Positions 23,556-34,601 of a stretch of DNA of 64,000 nucleotides are shown one piece after another; positions within the stretch are counted from its first letter, which is position 1; each line of letters starts with the position of its first letter. The position numbers and the translations under genes are program-made. The notes under the pieces are model-generated. The model worked only from the letters and a program-made list of their open reading frames with translations. It ran no database searches and had not been told where the DNA came from. The DNA is from Dryococelus australis (taxonomy: Eukaryota > Arthropoda > Insecta > Phasmatodea > Phasmatidae), in contig CM056997.1 in assembly GCA_029891345.1 (NCBI GenBank), forward strand, positions 215,613,212 to 215,677,211, in the 5' to 3' direction.

Positions 23556-23629
23556 TTGTAATATAAAATGTTACAGTATCATAGAGTGATATTTAGCATA
23601 TGCTTGCATCCATATAAAAACACATGTAA

Positions 23630-23830
23630 CAAACAAAGGTGGTCTCGTGTGTATGGTTCTGACGTCCGCTGTTTCGGGTTCGAAACCACCTCGTATCATT
23701 AGTTTGTATGTCAATGTGATCATTATGCCACGTGGTGTGCCATTGGTTTTTTGTGTCACGTTTTTATGAGAGTGTTTATTTGGACCTGAAAAGGGCCGGT
23801 GGTGTAACCTCAATAAGAGGACTAGTATCC
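23630..23830 (+). mobile_element. tRNA-like SINE fragment
   Basis: GTGGTCTCGTGTGTATGGTT followed 20-odd bases later by GGGTTCGAAACC has A-box and B-box character. The body does not match the main SINE family in this window. It lies between two transposase remnants. Confidence 0.45.
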
Positions 23831-23869
23831 CTCATTCTCAACTACCTGCCGCAGTCGTCGTGGTAGAGA

Positions 23870-24860
23870 GTCGACCAGAGAAGTAGCATAGCGTTCGCTA
23901 CTAGCTACTACATCCCAGGCATCCGCTACTAGCTCCCAGAGAGCATCTTTATATACTGGCTGTGGATCTGGCTAGTTTGCCGCAATCGTACGCTTCGTAT
24001 CCGATCGAACATTTTCAATTGGATTCAAGTCGGCACTGTAAGGTGGCCAATCTACGAGCTCTAGTAGGTCTTGCCTTGCGAACCATTCTTGGACCCTCTG
24101 AGAAGTCTGTATCGGAGAATGGTCCTGCTGGAAGCACAGCACCTCATTGGGATACAAAAGTCGCACCGAGGGAATCATGTTCTCCAGAATATGTAAATAC
24201 TTCCCGGAATTGAGGCCGCGTGTATTCGGACCTTGATGATCGGTTCTGAGCAACACACCTATACCACGTGCACTCATCCATCCCCAACACGCAACAGACG
24301 CATGACCATAGTGCGAGCTCTCCGCCACATATTCCGGATTGTGTCGGGTCCCACGAGGTCTGAAGACACGCACTGGCCGTCATTAGTCTAGGAAAATCCA
24401 CACTCGTCAGAGAAGACAACATCTGATCGGTCATAGTTAATGTTTTCTGTGGCAAATGCTAGTCGATAAATCCTGTGCTCATCGGTGAGTCTTGCTTCCT
24501 TGAAGCACGCCGGTATTTCAGTTTCGCCGCCGTCAAGCGCCTAAGCTGCCAGGAAAGTGTGTGACCCATTTTAGCTGTATGGCACTCCTGAAAGGAGTCA
24601 ACTGCACCTGGGTAATCAGACTATTGTCCTCAGCTGCAGTCTACACCCTCCATGAACCTGTTCCTCCGCAACGTGTCACGTCACCCATGTCCCGGAACAG
24701 TCCTACCCATCTACTCGCAGTGCTCTGTTTAACATCGCAATGTTGGCCTGCTTCAGCGGCGGAAAAACCTGCCGCCTCAATAACGCCTATGACTCTCTCC
24801 CTGACTGGCTGTGGTGAGACATCGCTGCAGAAAGACGTTTCAGTTCCTTGAACCGTCTAG
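23870..24860 (-). pseudogene. Third Tc1/Tc3-type transposase pseudogene
   Basis: On the minus strand, from 24860 down, I see a helix-turn-helix segment (AAGFSAAEAGQHCDV and STASRW), then the first catalytic region VVFSDECGF (about 24410). Next come HASVACWGWMSARGIGVL, the second-Asp region FQQDHSPIQTS, and WPPYSADLNPIENV near 24010, with the tail continuing to about 23870. Stops interrupt the N-terminal half. The length and motif order match a nearly complete DDE transposase that binds and cuts its own element ends. It is clearly distinct in sequence from the two other Tc1-type copies nearby. Confidence 0.85.
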
Positions 24861-25119
24861 GTCTGGCGATATATCACTACACGATGGAGTGTATTAAAAC
24901 GGTTGTATACCGTATATATTATATTTTTGATACGGCAATTGTACCTATAACTCATTACTTGAGTTATTCATGACACCAGGATTGCTGGGATCTCTAATTC
25001 GTTTGAAATTTGTATTTGCGATTCGATGAGTCCTTCATGTAAATTATATTACTAGCATACAGGATATCGTATCCATGACTCTATTTGTTTCATTCATTAC
25101 ATACTTACTACTAATTTAA
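24861..25119. other. No gene recognised
   Basis: AT-rich spacer with no identifiable feature. Confidence 0.55.
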
Positions 25120-25672
25120 TTAAATACAACATAACCTCTGTCTTCTGCCAGACGACGGTCGAAGCAGATGTGTCTTAGATCTCAGTCGCCTGACAGGCAG
25201 GAAGGGACTCATAAACATAAAATATGTAATATTACACTCCTTCCACAATACAGCCACACAGTACAACGACAGACATCCTAGAGTTAAGGACCTACCATGC
25301 CATTCTCCAAAAAAAATAAGACTCTCTACAAATATATACCCCTTCTCCAACACATCACCCCTCAGTACAGTGCCAGGCCTCAGAGAGTGAGAACTTAACA
25401 TACCACTCTCCAAAAAAATAATGAAGTACCTTAGCACACTCTTACGCCAAACTTTGCACTAATAAATGCACACAAAATTAAAAAATTAAAAAACTAATAA
25501 ATTAATTTAATTAAATTAATTGGGTCAATCAATAAAATAATTTGATTGGATTAAAGTAGGATTAAAATATTTTGATTGGATAAATCATTAATCCGATAAA
25601 TCGATTTGATATAAAATTGATAATCCGATTTATCAAGAGTGTAATGAAACCCCCTCACCCCTACTATTGCGA
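25120..25672 (+). repeat. AT-rich interspersed repeat, copy 2 (ATTAATC-rich)
   Basis: Two near-copies of ACTCTCYAMAAAAAATAA-type sequence lie in the C-rich first half. About 170 bases of ATTAATC, GATTGGATTAAA and AATCCGAT words follow, ending CCCCTACTATTG. The same order is seen at 33881-34330 (AATCCGAT words shared) and more loosely at 7366-7870. Confidence 0.6.
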
Positions 25673-25945
25673 TAGATTCATCAGGTAATCCTATCATTAA
25701 TCTGTCCTTCATTCTCTGCCTTGGGAAAATAAATATCGGTGGAATGAAATGGCTAACAAGATTCATGCAAAACTCGACTGTAACATTTCGGCCTCTTTCA
25801 GCTGACGTCAGTTTCCCAACTTGTCTTTTGTCTTTAACAAATATGACTCACTGATTTTGGTGAACAGTTGAGACCCCGTTTCGTCCGCATTATACATTCT
25901 AGAAGGTGGGAATTTATATTTCTCTACCAGTGTGTAATAAGTCAG
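25673..25945 (-). pseudogene. pogo/Tigger-like transposase fragment
   Basis: On the minus strand, PPSRMYNADETG (about 25890) carries the first catalytic Asp of the pogo/CENP-B-like DDE domain. After damaged sequence come SAERGRNVT-like residues, then NLVSHFIPPIFIFPRQRM and a degenerate continuation to about 25673. Members of this family cut and paste at TA sites, and some have been recruited as host DNA-binding proteins. Here at least two frameshifts separate the pieces. No N-terminal DNA-binding domain or C-terminal acidic motif is present, so it is a fragment. It abuts the AT-rich repeat. Confidence 0.7.
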
Positions 25946-26009
25946 AATTTTTATTGTTATAATTATTACGCTTTTTTAACTACAACAAACAAGTTCTGGT
26001 TGTATACTA

Positions 26010-26241
26010 TAGGCTGTTCACGATAAAGTGAGCACTTATTAAGGCGCTTTCAAATATTTTTTTTAGCAAATTTTTATCTTTCCTCAACTTTTAATATCTT
26101 CATTACCATGTGACTAATACATACAGTGTATACTTTCACCACGTTAAAAATTTAATTTCTGAGTCTGCAAAAAAAGTATTTATTAATGGCTAATTCTTGG
26201 TGGGAGGGCCTTGAGTACTCATTCTGCGCTATCTGGTTACT
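26010..26241. mobile_element. MITE, subfamily A copy 3
   Basis: The left end TAGGCTGTTCACGATAAAGT continues GAGCACTTATTAAGGC and is preceded by TA. The right end is decayed (GGAGGGCCTTGAGTACTCAT then TCTGCGCTATCTGG), but the adjoining interior aligns with the 52011-52251 copy. It is about 232 bases long. Confidence 0.75.
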
Positions 26242-26547
26242 GTCAATACACACGGGTTCAGAGTAGGTCCATTAAATGATAACATAAGTAGCGTGTTGTT
26301 AAAAGTTAATTATGTTACAAATATATATAATCCGATCCGATCTGTGTTAATGTAGTTCTTTTAATGCATATTTAGTTTGAATAAAGGCAGATAGGTTACT
26401 TTACAACACTCTTTCAACCATGACTTGTTTCCAATATGTAGCACTCAAACCCATGATCTTGCCAGACAAGATCGAAAAAATTTAGTTTAACATTAAATAT
26501 ATAACCGCTTTACTTCTGCACTTACGCTCCCTGCATTTCGCGTAAAC

Positions 26548-26613
26548 TGTAATTCCTTTGGTCAGACGAAGTTATGAAACTGTATTTCCTTTGGTCAGAC
26601 GAAGTTATGAAAC
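26548..26613. repeat. 33-bp tandem duplication
   Basis: The unit TGTAATTCCTTTGGTCAGAC plus GAAGTTATGAAAC occurs twice in succession with a single difference. Confidence 0.95.
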
Positions 26614-27569
26614 AATAATTACTATAAATGTACACAAGTTTATCAGGTTTTCCGCTTTCTAGTACACGAACCTCCTCCATGCCGAACCAAGATACGAATG
26701 TGGCCTGTGTGAGAACTGAAATGCGTACAAACTTATGCTCTCTTGTAATCATGTTTCAAATTGTAGGTCATTAGCAGCTGTTACCGTATCTGGAAGAGTC
26801 CAACACCCTACGCTGGCAGCTGAATGGGCTCAGGTGCAGTCCGGGATTCCAGTTACAATGAAAACCAGTACACCTCTCTCGAGTATCCGATTGACTCAAA
26901 CGCGTGCAGCTGTGGCTACAATATAAATTTTATGTAATGACGTTGCGAAAGTCTTGTTTTAAATCGTTTAGGCCTGCTAATCAAAATTAAAGAAGTCATT
27001 GGCAAGCGAATGAAAATAGTGTTAGAAGCCATTTTGAAATAACCCGTTTTTGGGCTATAAAAAATACCCAATATATTTTATTAAAGTTTTGGTTGTGTTA
27101 AGACAAATTTAAACGACTCATTAATATATTTGAAGAAAAAAAACTGTGTATCTTAATAAGTAAAACATGCGTAATTAGTGGGGTTCATTCATAGGTTAGT
27201 TTCTTATAATTACACTGGCTAGCAAATTTAAACTATTTTCAGTAACATCAATGCAAAATTATATTTTTTACTATTTTCGGTGTACTGAATTATTAATATG
27301 ACCATTAAAATTCTATAGCATGTACAATTTTTTTGTTATGGGTCTTAACATAATATTCATATTAACAAATAACAGTCAATTTGTTATATTGACGCAAATT
27401 TTTTTTACAATATAAATTGAAGTTATTAAGTGTTTTTTCTCAACAGAATGATTTGAACAACTGTGAGCTCTGGCAGTCGATACATGTTACGTGTTCTACG
27501 AATTCATGTAATAATGCTCGTCTTCATAGGTCATATAAACTGCTAGAAGTATCTCTATCGTTTTCTTTC
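26614..27569. other. No gene recognised
   Basis: AT-rich DNA without a recognisable gene or repeat. Confidence 0.6.
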
Positions 27570-27690
27570 AGTGTAAAACAGCATTGAACTAACCCAGCAA
27601 ACTTGCTTTCTGAAGGATATGAATTCGATTCCTGGCCCCGACCGCCCACTTGTAAAGCAACTAGGCGATTTCTGGGGACTGTTCGGTTTT
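27570..27690 (+). mobile_element. tRNA-like SINE head (weak)
   Basis: ATGAATTCGATTCCTGGCCC resembles the B box and flanking stem of a tRNA-derived SINE. The preceding AACCCAGCAAACTTGCTT could hold a decayed A box. No family body follows. Confidence 0.35.
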
Positions 27691-28640
27691 TTTAAATAAT
27701 TTTTTGAGAAATGCGCAGAAAGATATACTTAGACAAAAATAATCATCGTCTAGTTTAGACTGTTTACAGGTAATTTCAAAATAAGGAATATTTCAGATAT
27801 GGCAAAAGAGCCAACTAGTACATGCAGATTATTAATGCGGTTAGATAAACTTCAACGGAAAAAAAAAGTATTTTTTTAAAAGTGTGAATAAGTAATGATG
27901 GCTATTCGCTGACTTTTAGGAAGGACTTTCTCAGAGTATTCCTTTAACATAATTTCATCATTGCACCACTCTCATCTCAACTGATCCATTCTTCGAGCTG
28001 ACCTTAAAGATAAAAACTCTTACTTTCAGAGCAAGGGCTGCTATCCCAGGTGAGCCGCGACACCGGGGAGGGATCTAGACTGCTCTCTTGTGCCCGGCAG
28101 CCGGGGTGGTGGCCAACCTGGGTCATAGTAATCCCCCGCCACCAAGGATGTGGCTCCCAGGGAGTAGAGTGTGACCGGCCCTTCATTGGGTGTAAGGCTA
28201 TGCCCGGTGAGGTCTTCTCAACCACTTTCTGTGGAAGGGAATTCCTCTTGCCAAGTAATTGCAATTTAAAGATTACAGTAAACAGCAAAGATTGGGTTTC
28301 GTCGCCTATTGCAATGTAGAGAGTTTCTTGAAACCCTTGTCAACTTCCCTCCCCAGTAATGAGATGAGTACTACAACAACCATAAACCAATATATTCCAT
28401 ATGCTTGTAGCATTTTGTTGGCCTGTTCATACAATCCAGCTTTATCAAATTATTTTGAGTTTGAGTTTGTGGGTGAGTACTGTGTACAAATTAGTATATA
28501 AATTAGTTTAATTCACAAAGTGGGTTGCAGGAATATACAGGGTGACATTTCCGATAAAGCCAAAAACTCCAGCTGATGACGCTGGGTTGGCGGCTTAAAA
28601 ATGTTGTCATATTTGTAAGCAAGAACTCGGTACAGATTCT
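27691..28640. other. No gene recognised; GC-richer insert at 28030-28210
   Basis: The GC-richer stretch (GCCGCGACACCGGGGAGGGA, GGTGGTGGCCAACCTGGGTC) looks like part of an interspersed repeat unrelated to the main SINE body. I cannot name it. It directly precedes the polymerase B pseudogene. Confidence 0.4.
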
Positions 28641-30540
28641 GTGGTCCACCATGGCCATCTGACTAGGGAAATCAGAGGCCACGCCAATAAAAAATGCAAT
28701 TTAGATTTCAAACTGCCCAAGAAACCACTTTTTGCTGTTTTTAATAATCGGCAAAATTATGATGCTCACTTTCTCATAAAACCTTTAGCTGAACGCCATG
28801 TAACACAACCCGACGGAACCGTGGCAATCGAAAACCCAGTTAGGCTCAAGGTGATTGGAATGACCTTAGTAAATTATAAATCCATTACCAGACATATTCC
28901 CTATGGGATTGATTCGAAAGGAAATGTGCAATACTTGCAATTATGTTTCATTAATACATTCCAGTTCATGATTGCATCTCTGGAAATTTTGGCAAGTAAT
29001 TTGCAACCTGCGCAATTGAGTATCACCCACTCGATGTTTCGAGATAATATCCAATTTCAATTGGCATAATGTAAGGGAGTTCTTTCTTATGACTTTGTTA
29101 AGTCGACAACCAGTGTGATTTGCAGGTCACTCCCACCAACGGACGAATTTAATAATTTGACGAAAGGCGAAGGCATTAGCAATGAGGATTACGCTTATAC
29201 CCAAGCTGCAGATGATGCATTCAGCTGTGTAACATGTTGTGTTATGCCATACAATACTTACGTGTTGACACTTGTTTGCTGGCAGACATTTTTGATAGTT
29301 TCAGGACCATATGTTTGGCTCATTATCGTCTTGACCTCATGGGATGCCTGATTTTCAATGACAGGTGCGCGACTAGTGTTGTTGACAGATCCCGACATGT
29401 ATCTTTTTGTAGAATGACTGCAGTTTATCATCTAAATATATCTGATATTTCGACATAAGCGCACTGTACAGTCACACAATGAAATGCAAGCTGCCCATTG
29501 GTAATTTTGAGTGGGTTGAGTCTGGTGTGTTATCATTGTGGGATTTCGCTAACTCGGTGAATGACAGTGACACATGCTTTTTTGCTAATGTGGATATGTA
29601 TTTTCCGGACGAATGCCACGATGATCTGGCATATCTGCATTTAGCTCCAGTAACTGTCATACCTCTGAACGGATCGCATGAAAAACTACTTTTGACACAT
29701 GCGCCACAGAAAAATTATGTTATACACAGTGAAACACTCAGTCAGTATTTGATATATGGGGCCAACCTTGACTCTGCTCATCACCTTCTGCGCTTTGAGC
29801 AGAAGGCATGGATGGCTCCGTACGTCGAGTTTAACATTGACAAGCATGACCAGGCTGCAAAGAAGTTTGAGAAATCGATTTTTAAGGTGATGGATAATTC
29901 CATATATGGAAAACCTTGCAGAATGTCCGCCGGGAACGGGACATAAGAGTCGTTTCCAGGTATGACCCGATTTAAGGGGCTGCAGAACTCTTAAGTCGTC
30001 CTGCATTTAAGACATGGCAAATCCTCGATGAAAATCTTGCTTGTCCTTATTGAGATGCCAAAGAGCTATGTTACATTTAACAAGTCTTTGTACACTGGTG
30101 TTGTTATTCTCGACATTTCCAAATTGACCCGGTAGGCTATGAGGCACACCGATTTTTTTATCTATTATATTGCTTGTGATGATGTTTATAAAGTAATTTC
30201 CCCAGATATAAAAGCATGGGTTGATACATATAATGACGTGCTCTGTAATCCACAAGAATTATCACATGAGAGCAAAGGATGTACCAGAGTTTTGAATGAC
30301 AAATGTGCAAGCCGCATAGTCATACTCTCTGTAGGTTTACATCCCAAGCTTTACACATACATGAGCAGTGTATACGTAACGCGATGGGTATAAAATCTAA
30401 CGTGTTGCAAAACTCCGTTACGAAGATTATCGGGATTGCCTCGATCGTTGCACCAGGGTTTCAGGGACCCAATTTCAGTTTCGTTCGCATAGTCACGAAG
30501 TCTATACCGAATGCGTGACCAAAGTGGTGTTCTCAGGTTT
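28641..30540 (+). pseudogene. Polinton/Maverick-type DNA polymerase B pseudogene
   Basis: Family B polymerases of Polinton (virus-related) elements copy the element by protein priming. Plus-strand pieces appear in the expected order across several frames: an exonuclease-domain region (NYDAHFLIKPL, then FMIASLEILASNL), KGVLSYDF, LLADIFDSFR and TGARLVLLTDPDMYLFVE. A long open stretch at 29479-29946 follows, ending with the KVMDNSIYGKP palm motif. Next come LYTGVVILDISKL and THTD at about 30146. The catalytic motif normally has Asp-Thr-Asp; here the first Asp is His. VGLHPKLYTYMS is a last conserved piece. At least five frameshifts or stops make it inactive. No other Polinton genes (integrase, ATPase, capsid) are visible nearby. 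Confidence 0.85.
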
Positions 30541-32037
30541 GGATGATAAACGCTTCATTCAGTCAGATTGAGTATCAACTTTACCCTGGGGACAGTATAA
30601 AATTGCAAACGAAATTTTTTCCCATCCCTTACTCATCCACCAATGAGCTAGTTAACTGACAGAATGCCATCTGCGAAACAGTTAAACTTCCAGCCGCATT
30701 ACGAGTGAGCCCATCAACCTCACAACAACATTAATGTAATCTGAAAATTCAACAGCTCTCGAACCAGCGCTTCAAAATCTAGGATTCGCTGTGAATAACA
30801 ACTTCTCACAGGTTTGAAAGCCTCGGGTTTGTGTCCTTGCGACACCAATTACATGTCATCAGCATCATTCCTCAGGTGTGAGATCAACATCAGGTAATGT
30901 ACCATTAACTTTGTGTCATCAAACACGCAAAGTGTAATGTGTGAATGTATATTGAAATGAATAAAGAATTTGGTGTTCCAGATATTCAAACAAGATTGAT
31001 CGATTTTGTGTATGTAAATAAATATTTTAGGAAGAATGTGATTTTTGTATATATCTATGTGTAAATATTGTGGTTGTTTAAAAATGGGATACATTAATAT
31101 GTATTTCAAATTGAGTGTTTGCTTCATTTACCTCTTAACAGAGTATATATCATGAAATTTTTAAAACATATATCTTAAAGAAAATAATGAGTAAATGTTT
31201 ATGCAAAAATAAAAATATATAATGTATAACTTTATCAACCAAGGGTCATATCTTTACACATCGTTTGTGTAAATAACAAGTAATTATTAGCGGGTGTAAC
31301 GTTTTGAAATTATATATCTGGAAAAATACATTTCAACAAAAAAGATATTACAAAAATACCTTGTTAATTGATATGTTTTCAGCCAGCAGAAATATTTGGG
31401 TGTATAAATCTCATTCATTCAGCCTAACGAGTGTGCTCTCATCAACTGGCGCATCATTTTGTCCGACCGCATTCCATATGAGTAACTGCTACTGTCTCGC
31501 TGTGAAGTCAGTTTGCGTGAATACCGATTGTAACCGCGAAATCGTTAATATTTAACGCAGTAAATACTTGCGTTTATGGAACATCTCATCAGAGCAAACA
31601 ATTTTTACCTTAACTACGTTCCCAGAAAACAGGGCTAAATAAATAACTGTTAGTATATGTGGTTTAAAGATACTCATAAAATTCAATTTATTGGTTATAT
31701 CAAACACAGATGGTTTAACAAAATATTTAAAACATATAAAAATTAAAGTTACCCAATATTTGCACTTACAGCGTAAATCAGGTAATTGAGTGTTTATTAA
31801 GAAAACCAATGTGTTTGATGTTGTCTTGGGTGAAGCTTGTAGGCTTCCTACAATTAGGAGTGTTTTAGTCTAGGGCGTGCTCAGGAGCATTGAGGGTTGA
31901 GTATAATGACCCACCAGTGGTACCAACCCCTTGTCTAGAGCGAACCACTTCCGTTAACCGCCTGAAAACTTCTCCACATCTTTCACGGTGCTACGGATCA
32001 CCGCACCACGCTCAGGTCATCGCCCATCCACCAACGT
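30541..32037. other. No gene recognised
   Basis: AT-rich DNA with only short frames that resemble nothing I know. It becomes less AT-rich just before the GA-rich minisatellite. Confidence 0.6.
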
Positions 32038-32051
32038 CCTGCTACAGGGCT

Positions 32052-32085
<34 letters not shown>

Positions 32086-32098
32086 CTGCTACAGGGCT

Positions 32099-32149
<51 letters not shown>

Positions 32150-32195
32150 TCTCCTGCTGCAGGGCTGAAGAGAGAGAGAGTCCTGCTACAGGGCT

Positions 32196-32231
<36 letters not shown>

Positions 32232-32281
32232 CTGCTACAGGGCTGAAGAGAGAGAGAGAGAGAGAGTCGTGCTACAGGGCT

Positions 32282-32339
<58 letters not shown>

Positions 32340-32378
32340 CTGCTACAGGGCTGAAGAGAGAGAGAGAGAGAGAGAGGC
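32038..32378. repeat. Compound GA minisatellite, seven units
   Basis: An 18-base phrase, TCCTGCTACAGGGCTGAA with small variants, alternates with (GA)n tracts of 4 to about 30 repeats. The phrase occurs near 32038, 32084, 32152, 32181, 32229, 32267 and 32338. The frame through it (RERERE) is an artefact. Confidence 0.95.
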
Positions 32379-33880
32379 GGGACAAAGCAAAGTAACGTTC
32401 TCGACCTTACTGCTAACAGCTCCTCTTAGTTCTGATACAAACATCAACCTGGCTGGATGCTGTACGCTGGGCAGAGCTCTGGAGATCAATCATACATATC
32501 CTTCATAAACTTTCCTTCGTCACATACAACATACAATGCCAGACGATACAAAATTATAGTTATGCGTGTCATATAAGAAATTATATTCGTATATTTTTTA
32601 TAAACGCGTGATACAGCGAGCTACTTGTAAGGTGAACATGAGTCGCTGCAGACTGCCTGTGTACGATGCACTAACATTGGTTTGAGGGCGGTATGCTTAA
32701 ATTGTTCTTGCACGTGGATAAAATTTGAACGTGTGGCTGTGTGCTTCGTGTGTTATGGGTTTACAAGTGAATTAAATATAAAAAAAAAAATTCTAGGAAG
32801 AAATGCTATACAGGAATGTAAAGTGAAATTGGGCATGGGTATTTCATATCTCATTTACGATTCATTCCTAAGTGCGATTAGGTAATTCGTGGAAATGTGG
32901 TAAGTTGTTTGGTAGTTCGTTTCGTGTACTTTTGTGTGCGATTAGGTGGATTGAATTGTTTGCGTGGTAAATGTTTAATTAATTTATATTTCTTGTTTTT
33001 CAGTGGTTAATGTTTCATGTCCGTGTAGTTGTGTTAACTTGGTCCGTGCCTCTGTGAGATGTTTCGAGTTTACTGAACAGTTTTTCTGATACTTATATTG
33101 CTGGAGCGGTGAAGTGTTATTCCATGTTTAATTTAATGTGCATGTTTTTAATAGAATTCGATGAGTGATTTTGGTTACCAGTTGATTCGTGTATTTTATC
33201 CCCGCGATTGTCATATATTATATTCATTGTGAGATGGCTTTGGGAGTTCTTAATATATCATTTGCGTAGTTGGGTCTGATTAATATATTTCGTTACGTCT
33301 TGTTACGTGCATTATTCTGTCAAGTGTAATTCATGGTTAATCGTATTCATCTCTCTTTGCGGTTCATTGATTTTTGATGAAATATGTCCTGTTTTCATTG
33401 TGTGAAGTGTGTTTAGTATTAACTTAGTTTGTTTTAATGGAAGTCAATAAATGATTATGTTTAGTATTTGATTTGTGTGATCAATATTTGGAATTTTAAG
33501 TATGCGTTGTAGGAGTTTCGTGTAGTTGTTTCTGTTGTTTGTCATAAATGATATTGGTAGTAAACAGAGCAGGGTAATAAACTGATGCTTTATTAATATT
33601 TTTAACTTGTGGTTCGTATTTGCCTTGTGCGAGATTCAATAAAATTTGGAACGTGTTTATTCACGGCATATAATATTCATATCGCTTTGAGTTTAATTGC
33701 TTTTGAATAAAATATGCTGTCTTTCAAAAGAAATCGCGTATTTGCTAGACATTTGATGTTTGGAGGTAAATTCAATCCTATAATTCGGTAATTTTAAACA
33801 GTTCTTAAGAATTACGCATTTCCGATGGTAGACATTTCACACATGTAGAGCTCAGTATACAGTCTGACACCGGCCAAGGA
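32379..33880. other. No gene recognised
   Basis: T- and G-rich on the plus strand from about 32890 to 33700, with many GTGT and TTAG words but no periodicity I can define. I find no coding frame. Confidence 0.55.
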
Positions 33881-34330
33881 GGACATGTCTTGGTGATCCC
33901 GACACCCCCTCCACCCCCTCCTCATTACTATATCTAACCCATAAAAAATTATAACACAATACATATACGGTTGCACATACACCTCCCCACCTCAGTCGAC
34001 CAGCAGACGTCCGAGAGTCAACATCCATACTGCTGCTGCTCTCCAAAAATTAAAAATATAATACACATGACCCTTATGACCCTCTTGCACATACAAACCA
34101 AATATAAAATCACACAAATTTAAAAATGAAAAAAAATTAATTATTTTATCAATGAATTAATCAAACTAATTTCATCCGATTAATATAATCGGATTAAAAT
34201 AATTTTACTCTTAATCCGATCATTTGATGGGATTAATCAAACTGATAATCCAATCAATAAAATCGATAGTCCAATTAATCAAAAGTGTTCCAAAATCCCA
34301 CAGACCCTACTACTGTATATAGTGATGTTA
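33881..34330 (+). repeat. AT-rich interspersed repeat, copy 3 (ATTAATC-rich)
   Basis: A C-rich start (CACCCCCTCCACCCCCTCCTC) and TTGCACATACA are followed by AATTAATC, AATCCGAT and GATTAATC words. It ends near CCCTACTACTGTATATAG. The architecture matches copies at 7366-7870 and 25120-25672. Confidence 0.6.
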
Positions 34331-34514
34331 GGTGGTTTTAGATTATTAATCCATTATAAATAGCTATACAGGAGGCCGGGGAGCCTGCCACATTCTGTCG
34401 TTAGCATGATTTTATGTTTGGGGATTATCGTTATAAGACTGTCCAGGACATCACCCCACAATTAGTGATTTGAAACCGGCACACGTGTTTTACGTCCACC
34501 GCACCCGGAAGTTA

Positions 34515-34601
34515 ACGTCTATGGCTAAAAATAATACTTTTATTGATTGTTATTCCAAATGAGAGTGTTTTCAAAAGTGCTCACTTTATCCTGAATAGCC
34601 T
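34515..34601. mobile_element. MITE, subfamily A, right half only
   Basis: GGCTAAAAATAATACTTTTA and TTGATTGTTATTCCAAAT lead to GTTTTCAAAAGTGCTCACTT then TATCCTGAATAGCCTATAG. This matches the right portion of the 20936-21173 copy almost base for base. The left half is missing. Confidence 0.75.

Noticed and set aside
31890-32168. RERERE-type protein
   Set aside because: This is a translation of GA tracts in the compound minisatellite.
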